Shown here piece after piece: positions 1 through 6,638 of a stretch of 19,430 nucleotides of DNA (the stretch's first letter is position 1; each line of letters starts with the position of its first letter). The notes beneath the pieces are model-generated. The model saw only the letters and a list, made by a program, of their open reading frames with translations, was not told the DNA's origin and ran no database searches. Source of the DNA: an uncultured Allosphingosinicella sp. (GTDB lineage: Bacteria > Pseudomonadota > Alphaproteobacteria > Sphingomonadales > Sphingomonadaceae); contig CAKTCN010000044.1 in NCBI GenBank assembly GCA_934539295.1, positions 1 to 19,430 of the forward strand. Reading direction: 5' to 3'. The position numbers and the translations under genes were made by a program.

Positions 1-398
1 TAGCACACCGCTCGTGGCCCGCGGGTTCGGGCCTCCAAGACTTTCGTACGCCTGCCGGCATCCGAAACTCTTCAGGAAACCGGAACGGCCGCTTTCCGCC
101 GGCCACGCAGGGTAAGCGGACGTACGTTCATGAAGCCGACAGCGGCAGCTACGCGCCCTAATTTGGGTCATTCGAGGCGTCGGCGGCCATCCCGAAAGCG
201 GTCGTCCGTCACCCGCGTTAGGAAGCCGGGACCCAGACGGCGCAACATCCGCCATAGCGGGCGGATCTCCCGAGCCACCGAGCGGCGCCGCTTCACCTCG
301 CGCCAAAACGCAGGCATGAATTGCGCGATGAGCGCGCAAGTCCTACATTTCAGATCATATGATGTGATTTCTGTTTCAACCGCCGTCGAGGTCGGGTA
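1..398. other. Gene-poor leader region before the toxin-antitoxin operon
   Basis: I see no gene I can support here. Open frames exist on both strands, but they are short, arginine-rich and have no convincing ribosome binding site; this is typical of chance frames in GC-rich DNA. The right end (about 340-398) is locally AT-richer, contains a perfect 10-bp palindrome, and is the likely promoter/operator region of the operon that starts at 399. Confidence 0.5.
354..363. promoter_or_regulatory. Perfect 10-bp palindrome, candidate operator of the toxin-antitoxin operon
   Basis: The sequence ATCATATGAT is a perfect palindrome, 35 bp upstream of the first start codon of the operon and in the most AT-rich part of this leader. 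Antitoxins of the MqsA type bind palindromes in their own promoter through their C-terminal helix-turn-helix, so an operator in this place is expected. The motif differs from the E. coli MqsA box (AACCT/AGGTT halves), and a single 10-bp palindrome can occur by chance. Confidence 0.3.
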
Positions 399-761
399 AT
401 GGCTGATCTCAATGACGTCGAAGGAGTGCGGGTAGGGCTCGCTCGCGCCTGCCGCATTCCGCAAGCGAGGATCAACTGGCCGACTTTGGACATCCAACGT
501 CACAACTGGCACCCCGCCTCCGTCACAAACGCGACGACGCTGGCGCGCTACACCGACGACAGGGCCTGGCAGTTCATCGCGGACTGTCTGGAGCGGGGAT
601 GCCGGATCGAGTGCAACCCTCCGTCGGACGAGTTCAACGACCATGCCTACGTCATGAAGGAGAGCGATGGAGGACTGAGGCGGATCTACATGAAGATCGC
701 CATCGGCCCGCTCGCCCCTAAGAAACTTCAAGGTCTGAGTTTCCACTATGAACGCTATTGA
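399..761 (+). CDS. Putative MqsR-like toxin of a type II toxin-antitoxin pair
   Basis: A 120-residue soluble protein with ATG start, preceded by a GAGG Shine-Dalgarno about 7 bases upstream. I infer a toxin from three facts. It is a small gene directly before, and overlapping by 14 bp, an MqsA/YgiT-type antitoxin gene. Its C-terminal part (about residues 93-118) alternates a beta-strand-like stretch, RRIYMKIAI, with a final GLSFHYERY, which resembles the end of MqsR (a strand of the VYLKI type followed by VSFKEK). It has no membrane segment or signal peptide. MqsR is a RelE-fold ribosome-independent mRNA interferase cutting mainly at GCU. Overall similarity is weak by eye, and the protein is longer than E. 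coli MqsR (98 residues). It could instead be another small partner of a zinc-finger/HTH antitoxin. Confidence 0.5.
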   Translation: MADLNDVEGVRVGLARACRIPQARINWPTLDIQRHNWHPASVTNATTLARYTDDRAWQFIADCLERGCRIECNPPSDEFNDHAYVMKESDGGLRRIYMKIAIGPLAPKKLQGLSFHYERY

Positions 762-1332
762 TGAAATCATCGCTGCGGCCGAGGCCGAGGCCACCTCGGG
801 CAAGCGCACCGACACCTGTGGCTGCGGCGCCGCCGCCCTCGAGGACGTGACCGTCGTCGAGAAGGTCGTCGTCGAGGAGGACGGAACCTCGATCGACGTG
901 GAGGTGCCTGCGGTGCGCTGCGGCTCCTGCGGCGTCACCTACACCGACCATCGCGCAGAGCCCGTGCGCCAAACGGCCATTTGTCGCCACTTCGGTCTGC
1001 TCGCGCCGGAGGAGATTCGCACGATCCGGAGGGATCTGGGCATGAGCCGTCCCAAGTTCAGCGAGGCCTTCGGCATTCCCACCGCGTCGCTCGAACGTTG
1101 GGAAAACGGCCGTCTGATGCAGAACGAAAGCACTGACACCCTGCTTCGCGCGATCCGAAAGTTCGGTGGCGCAATGGACCGCAAAGTGCTCGCTCCCGCT
1201 CCCTTGTCCCGGACGGTGCGCGTCGAGGGCAACGTCGTATGGGCGCACTTCCCCAGCCTCGCCGCATCCGAAGAGAAGCGTATCCAGGCGATACGGGGTA
1301 GAGAAGCGTTCGAACTGCGCAGCTACGCATAG
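748..1332 (+). CDS. MqsA/YgiT-type antitoxin: zinc-binding N-terminus plus HTH domain
   Basis: A 194-residue protein. The N-terminal part has two cysteine pairs, CGC at residues 24-26 and CGSC at 58-61, the layout of the YgiT/MqsA zinc-binding domain. Residues about 87-135 form an Xre-like helix-turn-helix of the MqsA type (RRDLGMSRPKFSEAFGIPTA, then LERWENGR). In MqsA the N-terminal domain neutralises the toxin and the HTH represses the operon. The tail (about 145-194) is longer than in E. coli MqsA (131 residues) and I do not recognise it. The start overlaps the previous gene by 14 bp. The stop codon TAG shares its last base with the GTG start of the ATPase gene, so all three are probably translationally coupled and co-regulated. 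Confidence 0.82.
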   Translation: MNAIDEIIAAAEAEATSGKRTDTCGCGAAALEDVTVVEKVVVEEDGTSIDVEVPAVRCGSCGVTYTDHRAEPVRQTAICRHFGLLAPEEIRTIRRDLGMSRPKFSEAFGIPTASLERWENGRLMQNESTDTLLRAIRKFGGAMDRKVLAPAPLSRTVRVEGNVVWAHFPSLAASEEKRIQAIRGREAFELRSYA

Positions 1333-3251
1333 TGTTCTGCGCAACCTTCTACTCCTACAAGGGTGGCGTCGGGCGCACGCTCGCGCTGGCCAATGCCGCG
1401 CTGATCCTGGCCGGGCAGGGAAAGCGCGTCCTGCTGGTCGACTTCGATCTCGAAGCCCCGGGCCTAACCACCCTTCTGCCTTTCGAGGAGGCGGCGGGCA
1501 GGCCGGGCGTCCTCGACTACGTCCACCATTATCTCGCGACCGACGAAGCTCCCGACGCGGCACAGTTCATCCACACCTGCCACGTGGACGAGGAAGACTG
1601 GGAGCGCGAAGGTCTGACCATCGACGTCATGCCTGCCGGCCAATATGGTGACGGCTACGCGGAACGTTTCGCGTCGATCGACTGGAACGATCTTTACGAG
1701 AACCGCGGCGGCTTCTACCTTCTCGAGAACCTGCGAGCGAGCTGGGAGCAGGCCGGCTACAACTACGTCCTCATCGACAGCCGCACGGGCCACACCGACA
1801 TCGGCGGCATATGCACCCGACAGCTTCCGGATCTCGTGGTCGCCGTGTTCTTTCCCAACGAGCAGAACCTGCAGGGGCTCGCTCAGGTGGTGCGCGGCGT
1901 GCGGGCCTCGGAAGTGCGGCCGCGACCTATCGACCTCATGTTCGTCGCCTCTCGCGTGCCGCGCCTGGACGACGAATACGGCGTCCTCGAGAACCGCCTC
2001 GCCCGCTTCCAGGAGACGCTCGGTTACACCGACGATCAGTTCGTCACGATCGAGCACTACGACAGCCTAATGCTGCTCAACCAAACCCTTTTCGTGGTCG
2101 ACCGGCCTACCTCGGGGCTGGCTCGGCAATATGCGGCACTGGTCGCGCGGATGACGCAGTTCAACATCGAGGACGCCGCGGGCGTGCTGTCCGCGATAAT
2201 CCCGCTGAGCGACGCACGGAGCACTCGGGCGTCGGGCTGGCGCGGCCTTTCGCGCGAAGAGATTAGAACCCGGCTGCGAAACATCGCGAAGAAACATGCG
2301 GGAGACGCCGTAATCCAGCACGCGCTAGCTCGGGCATTCTACCGGCTGCGGATGCTGCAGGACGGCGCCCAAGCCCTGGATAATGCGCTCGCCAGCGGAG
2401 GGCGAACCGAGACGGGTCGCTCACCGGAAGGATTGGACCTTCTTATCCACCGGCTCCGGATCCGGGTCTTCAAAGAGCTCCAGTCCGAGGACGAAGTTCT
2501 GCGCAGCGCCCGTGCGATACTTGAGAACCCGGATGCGTCGGACGCCATGATTCTGGACGCGATCCGGGCCTATCCCGAGATCGACGCAGTCGCCACGGAG
2601 ATTCTCAGCAGTTCGCCGGCGATCGCCAACGCCAGCCCCGAGAAGCTGCTCACGATCGCCCGACAGCTCGCTGATTCTCCGTCAGGAGCAAGGCTAGGCG
2701 CTGAGCTTACCGAGCATCTCCTTCGCATCGATCCGCGGCTTGAGCGGAAGGAGACGCTGGACGACACCTGGACGGTCCAGATCGCGCTAATCGTTGGCGG
2801 GAATTTCGCCGAGGCCGTCGCCGTGGCCGAGCGCATCGAGGCCAAGGACTTCGATCTGCCGCGCGCATTCAACACCGCGGTGGCGCGATGGGGGCGGGAC
2901 CGTCAGCCGGACCAAGGCGAGTTCCGCAGCGTGCTGGAGATGTTCGGACGGCTTACGCCGAATACGGATCCAAACCAGCAGCAATGCCTCGCCCTGACCC
3001 ATGCGGTCCTAGGCGACGCCGACCGCGCCTTCGAGGCGGTCATGGCGGCGCGCGAGGGCTTGATGGAACGTCCGCATCGCGATTTCAGCTGCTGGACCTA
3101 CTTCACAGTATCGCCGCAGGAGTTCGAAGAGCACCTCGATGCGCTGGTGGCCTTCTCGCGCCACCGGGGCGGACCGCCCGAAGTGCTGGTGCGTGGCTGG
3201 CAGATCGCAGACGAGGGTAAGGAAAGGGAAAGGCCGGGCGGCGGGGCCTAG
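1332..3251 (+). CDS. KGGVGR-variant P-loop ATPase (MinD/ParA-like) with TPR-like C-terminus
   Basis: A 639-residue protein starting with GTG inside a TAGTG stop/start overlap with the antitoxin gene. The N-terminus carries the deviant Walker A YSYKGGVGRT (residues 7-16), followed by LLVDFDLEAPGL (34-45) and VLIDSRTGHTDIGG (146-159). These are signatures of the SIMIBI-class ATPases called KGGVGR-motif variants, related to MinD/ParA. The fold appears to end near residue 290. The remaining 350 residues are helical and alanine/leucine-rich with repeats of tetratricopeptide type, a likely protein-binding scaffold. Families of this type have been described from comparative genomics as NTP-dependent regulators in prokaryotic conflict systems. 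Here the ATPase is coupled to a toxin-antitoxin pair and to a PIN-domain gene. An ATP-dependent switch controlling a nuclease effector is my inference. Confidence 0.85.
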   Translation: MFCATFYSYKGGVGRTLALANAALILAGQGKRVLLVDFDLEAPGLTTLLPFEEAAGRPGVLDYVHHYLATDEAPDAAQFIHTCHVDEEDWEREGLTIDVMPAGQYGDGYAERFASIDWNDLYENRGGFYLLENLRASWEQAGYNYVLIDSRTGHTDIGGICTRQLPDLVVAVFFPNEQNLQGLAQVVRGVRASEVRPRPIDLMFVASRVPRLDDEYGVLENRLARFQETLGYTDDQFVTIEHYDSLMLLNQTLFVVDRPTSGLARQYAALVARMTQFNIEDAAGVLSAIIPLSDARSTRASGWRGLSREEIRTRLRNIAKKHAGDAVIQHALARAFYRLRMLQDGAQALDNALASGGRTETGRSPEGLDLLIHRLRIRVFKELQSEDEVLRSARAILENPDASDAMILDAIRAYPEIDAVATEILSSSPAIANASPEKLLTIARQLADSPSGARLGAELTEHLLRIDPRLERKETLDDTWTVQIALIVGGNFAEAVAVAERIEAKDFDLPRAFNTAVARWGRDRQPDQGEFRSVLEMFGRLTPNTDPNQQQCLALTHAVLGDADRAFEAVMAAREGLMERPHRDFSCWTYFTVSPQEFEEHLDALVAFSRHRGGPPEVLVRGWQIADEGKERERPGGGA

Positions 3252-3252
3252 C

Positions 3253-3405
3253 ATGTCCGACTGCGACATCCTGATCGACACCAACCTCGCGCTACACTTC
3301 CCGCCGATCGACCAGATCGATTGGTGCGCGTTCGCGGGCCGCGCGGCGTGCGCTGTTGACGGCGCGATTCCCACCATTCGAGTGTTGTGTGCCACGAACG
3401 GCTGA
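3253..3405 (+). pseudogene. Truncated PIN-domain nuclease gene (N-terminal fragment only)
   Basis: The ATG lies one base after the ATPase stop codon. The protein begins MSDCDILIDTNLALHF, and the strand-then-DTN pattern (ILIDTN, residues 6-11) is the N-terminal signature of PIN-domain ribonucleases, with the Asp being the first catalytic acid. The next residues, PPIDQIDWCAFAGR, still fit such a protein. After about residue 30 the sequence stops looking like a PIN fold, and the frame ends at residue 50. PIN domains need about 120-130 residues and three or four acidic residues, so the fragment cannot be active. The break is near base 3340. Its position as the last gene of the operon suggests the effector or an accessory nuclease was lost. 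Confidence 0.55.
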
Positions 3406-3599
3406 TGATCGTCCGCTTGCAGCTTCGCAGCCGCCGGAAGCTGACGATATCGCAGTTCAGTGATCCAGTGCCTAAAACTTTACCGGTTGCGAGCAGGCCG
3501 CTCTCCACCGAAATGCGCGAGAAAAAAAATTCTGAGGTGGCAATCCGCAGGATCTGGGAAGGCATGCCGCCTTCATCGGCTCGTGTCCCACGCCGCGCT
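3406..3599. other. Junction between the truncated PIN gene and the glycan operon
   Basis: There is no supported gene. The two flanking operons converge here. A run of eight A's on the + strand (3522-3529) reads as T's at the end of the - strand operon, about 70 bp after the last stop codon. However, I find no strong GC-rich stem directly before it, so I do not call it a terminator. The stretch probably contains a recombination junction that removed the rest of the PIN gene. Confidence 0.4.
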
Positions 3600-5705
3600 T
3601 CAGATCCAGATCGAGAGGTTGCGGAAGCCTGCGGTCGACGGCAGGACGCACTCGTCGATCCGCCCGGCGAGCTCGTTTGAGCGCGGCGCCCAAAGGTTGC
3701 CATGTAGGCGCATGGGAAGGTGGGGGACTGGCGTAGGCTCCCAACTTCGCCGTTGATGTACGAGCACGTCGTCGACCGACCAACTGATACAGCCCGGCCG
3801 CCAGTCTATCGTGTAAAGGTGGAAGTCCTCAGCGGCATCGAACCCGAGCTCAATGCGGCACGGCGACCCACGGTAGCCGTAGCTCAACCCAGCTCCCTCG
3901 TCACCCGGATTGAAGTAGACGTTTGTCAGCATGCAGCTCGGATCATCGCCGGTTAGCTCTATGTCGATCTCTTGGCGCGGGCCGTGACGGTGGAGGAAGA
4001 ATCCCGTGACGAGACCGCGACCGCGCGCGGCGCGTATCTCGGCTTGGAAGCGCCCATGCGTAAAGGACCGCGCGCTTGCGAATGCCCCTGAGCGATAAGG
4101 CCGTCCACCGTCGTCGGATACGCTGAGCATCAGCTCGGCGCCATGTGGTCCGTGGACGACTCGGTCGCGGGTGAAGGCCGCCAGATTGCCGGGGAAGCTA
4201 CCCGCCTCAGCCGCCATGAGCGATGTCGCCGACGTCATCGGGGCCGTCATCAGAGGGGGTTCGGCCGGTTGAAGGCTCCGTCTCCCTCGCGGCGCGGCTG
4301 GCCAGTCGCCGCTCGGTGGAACGACCCAGGGGGAATCGTCAATCGCGCCGCTCGATCCCGCGGCGGGCCCACCGCCATTGGCCTCCGCACCCCGGTCGTC
4401 GCCGAAGGTGCGCCACGCCCGCAGCGGTCCGAGGGGAAAGCTCTCGGTGGGTTCGTTCACGCCGAGGAGGTCACATAGCGGTCGCCAGCTGGCGCCGTCC
4501 CAGCGTGAGCCCGTCAGCACATTGGGATCGGAGGTCCACCCGCCCAGCGCTTGCCATTCGGCCTCTCTGGAAGCCTCCGGTTCGAACAGGACCTTGACGC
4601 CGTGATAACTGCGGATGCGATCCCATGCCGACCGCGACAGCGGAGGGTCGACGAGCGCGTCCCACGTCTCCAGGAGGGTCCGCAGTTCGTCCGCCTCAAT
4701 CGTCGGCTCGTCGCCAACGAAGCCTCGAACGCGAAGTCCGAGTATCGACAGGGCCATTGCCAGACCGTCGCGTTCACCGCGCGCCGTCCAGGCGACCACC
4801 CCGACCGTCGCGCCGCGACGCGGCGCCTCCACGGCATCCGCGTCGACGATCCCGGCGCGTGCCAGATGAGGCAACACCGAGTAACTGTTGTCTGATGAGC
4901 CATCGGGGCGCTGGCCGATGGCAGGGGCCGACAGGGCGAAGGCGCCAAGCTCCGCAAAGCGATAATTCATCCACATGTCGACCGGACCGTTCACCGGCAT
5001 GGCTCGCAGCAGCATCCGCGCGCCCCGCCGCGACAGGACGTAGCCGGACAGGAACCATAGGCCGCGCTCGGGGCGGAACAGCGCCTCGCAGACGTCCATA
5101 CGCGTGGCGGTGCCGCCCGCATCGCTGTAGGAGAGATAGAGGAAGTCCGGGCCGTCGGCGTCGCAGCGTTGCCACGCCGCCTTCCAGCCGGCGTCGATGG
5201 CGGCAGCCGCGTCCGGCATCAGCCAGATGTCGTCTTCTACGATCAGCACATGCTCGTCACTGCCCTCCGCGATCCCCTTCCAGGCCTCGATGTGCGATCT
5301 GGCGACGGCAACCTCCTGCCGGGTCATGGTGACCGGCTCGTCGGGGCCGAAGCAGTCCGCGAGGGCCGCGTCGGGCTGGACGAACATCTGATCGCCGAGC
5401 CGGTAGAGCGGATCCACGTCGGCCGTTGAGGCGACGTCTCGTCCGTTCCGCGCGTCGATCGCCCGCATACGGCGCGCGAGAGAGGTGAGCGGCCTGCCGT
5501 CGTGCGTCCTGAAGCGCCGGAGCTCGCGCATCGTCCTGCGGAGGCGCCGCGGCTGGCGGTCAAGATTCACGACCAGGATGGCCCCGATCCTCCCGGGCTC
5601 GTCCCCGAACGCACTGATCCTGCCGCCAGGAACGACGCCAATTGCGGCCCGTGCGACGCGGAAAGCCAGCGCGCGGAGCAGCCCCCCTGCCTCGTTCAGG
5701 TTCAT
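3600..5705 (-). CDS. Trimodular GT25 glycosyltransferase / sulfotransferase-like / GH16 protein
   Basis: A 701-residue protein with a good Shine-Dalgarno (GGAGG, 9 bases before ATG), 27 bp after the GT32 gene. Residues about 38-290 are a glycosyltransferase family 25 (LPS-type) domain: AILVVNLDRQPRRL (42-55) and the acidic motif VEDD (156-159). Residues about 298-430 resemble a P-loop sulfotransferase: a VGVVAW strand, then LVDPPLSRSAWDRI, YHGVKVLFEPEASREAEW and SWRPLCDLLGVNEP. The nucleotide-binding loop (GxxRTGT-type) is replaced by WTARGERDG, so activity is doubtful. A proline/glycine-rich linker (about 438-490) leads to a GH16 beta-sandwich (about 500-701). Its active site, QEIDIE (578-583), has nucleophile E579, D581 and acid/base E583 intact. 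There is no signal peptide, so the GH16 part would be cytoplasmic unless exported another way. I infer a role in making or trimming a surface polysaccharide. Confidence 0.85.
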   Translation of the reverse strand: MNLNEAGGLLRALAFRVARAAIGVVPGGRISAFGDEPGRIGAILVVNLDRQPRRLRRTMRELRRFRTHDGRPLTSLARRMRAIDARNGRDVASTADVDPLYRLGDQMFVQPDAALADCFGPDEPVTMTRQEVAVARSHIEAWKGIAEGSDEHVLIVEDDIWLMPDAAAAIDAGWKAAWQRCDADGPDFLYLSYSDAGGTATRMDVCEALFRPERGLWFLSGYVLSRRGARMLLRAMPVNGPVDMWMNYRFAELGAFALSAPAIGQRPDGSSDNSYSVLPHLARAGIVDADAVEAPRRGATVGVVAWTARGERDGLAMALSILGLRVRGFVGDEPTIEADELRTLLETWDALVDPPLSRSAWDRIRSYHGVKVLFEPEASREAEWQALGGWTSDPNVLTGSRWDGASWRPLCDLLGVNEPTESFPLGPLRAWRTFGDDRGAEANGGGPAAGSSGAIDDSPWVVPPSGDWPAAPRGRRSLQPAEPPLMTAPMTSATSLMAAEAGSFPGNLAAFTRDRVVHGPHGAELMLSVSDDGGRPYRSGAFASARSFTHGRFQAEIRAARGRGLVTGFFLHRHGPRQEIDIELTGDDPSCMLTNVYFNPGDEGAGLSYGYRGSPCRIELGFDAAEDFHLYTIDWRPGCISWSVDDVLVHQRRSWEPTPVPHLPMRLHGNLWAPRSNELAGRIDECVLPSTAGFRNLSIWI

Positions 5706-5732
5706 CTCGTGAGACCTCCGGACATCGTCCCC

Positions 5733-6566
5733 TCAGCAGCCGTAGACGTTGCGCCAGTTGCGCTCGTCCCCCCGATAGGACAGCGGCCAGCACATCTCGG
5801 CGATCGCGTCCCAGTCCCGTAGGAACCGGAAGTCGTAGGGGGCGCCGGAAAGCTGCAACTCCCTGGCGTGCGCCGCAAGCGCGGACGTAAGGTTGCCTGG
5901 TCCCGTGGTCGACTGGATCTCCGGCGCCGGACCGCCGCGGAGCAGCTTGTCGGTCGCGTTCTCGAGCGCGCGCCTTATCACCGGATGGCCGGGCGGCGCG
6001 ACCAGCGGGTCGTTGTTGACGTAGAAGACGCGGCCCTCCTCCGGCAGGTCTGCCCGCCAGATATCCGCCGCCGGCAGCATTCCCCGGGCCGCGATGTCGT
6101 AGCACAGCGGCTGCAACTTCAACGTGTCGTCGGCAAACAGGTCGCGCCAGCCTTCGCCGATCAGTATGTCGTCGGCGTCGACGTAGAAGCCCCCCTCCTC
6201 GAATATGAAGCACAGCCGGAGGTAGTCGCAGCGCATCGCGGGGTGGTCGCAGCGCGAGAACGCCGCCGCCCCCCGTTCCCCATGGACCTCCGCAACGTAC
6301 GCCGCGGCGCTCGCGTCGCCGAACATGTGCAGCTCAAAGCCATCGTCGGCGAGCCGGTCCCAGCTCGAAAGGCAATCCCCCACGTCGTCGGGCAGGGCCT
6401 CGGGGTCGTGCCAATAGCGCACGAGCTTCCTCGGTATCGCGCCAGTCGCGCACAATGGCGTGGCGGACGGCCCATCGTCGGCCTTCATCTGCTGCAGCGT
6501 GAGCTGCCTTATGAACTGGGAGCGCGTCTCCTCGCGCTCCTCGAAACCTGGAGGGTAGGTGTCCAT
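5733..6566 (-). CDS. GT32-family glycosyltransferase (OCH1/TcdB-like DxD sugar transferase)
   Basis: A 277-residue cytosolic protein. IPRKLVRYWH (residues 44-53) is the opening strand of the capsular polysaccharide/OCH1-like glycosyltransferase fold. CDYLRLCFIFEEGGFYVDADD (as two parts, about 113-123 and 124-133) contains the DxD motif (D130, D132) that binds the metal and the nucleotide sugar. A conserved NNDPLVAPPGHPVI stretch follows, and then TTGPGNLTSAL, the typical acceptor-side TGP motif. The family adds hexoses or similar sugars to glycan or protein acceptors; the sugar cannot be read from sequence. The gene sits between the carbamoyltransferase and the GT25/GH16 gene on the same strand, and all three probably form one transcript. 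The ATG is preceded by only a weak AAAAGG ribosome binding site. Confidence 0.85.
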   Translation of the reverse strand: MDTYPPGFEEREETRSQFIRQLTLQQMKADDGPSATPLCATGAIPRKLVRYWHDPEALPDDVGDCLSSWDRLADDGFELHMFGDASAAAYVAEVHGERGAAAFSRCDHPAMRCDYLRLCFIFEEGGFYVDADDILIGEGWRDLFADDTLKLQPLCYDIAARGMLPAADIWRADLPEEGRVFYVNNDPLVAPPGHPVIRRALENATDKLLRGGPAPEIQSTTGPGNLTSALAAHARELQLSGAPYDFRFLRDWDAIAEMCWPLSYRGDERNWRNVYGC

Positions 6567-6638
6567 AGTCGAGAGCGCCTTTTCGTCGTCATCGTGTGAA
6601 GGCGGTCCGCATTTATGACTCGCCGCCGCAGAGGCGTG

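Noticed and set aside
168..938. 256-codon - strand frame, whose last 49 codons (from ATG at 317) looked slightly protein-like
   Set aside because: Most of it is antisense to the toxin and antitoxin genes. The short tail is arginine-rich, has no ribosome binding site and matches no family I know.
718..1563. 281-codon - strand frame
   Set aside because: Antisense to the antitoxin and ATPase genes, both well supported by motifs.
3522..3529. A-run as an intrinsic terminator for the - strand glycan operon
   Set aside because: No stable GC-rich stem lies immediately before the T-run on the - strand.
4625..5332. 235-codon + strand frame and smaller ones nearby
   Set aside because: Antisense to the GT25/GH16 gene; composition is Arg/Pro-rich with no domain.
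5868..6599. 243-codon + strand frame
   Set aside because: Antisense to the GT32 gene, which has clear motifs.
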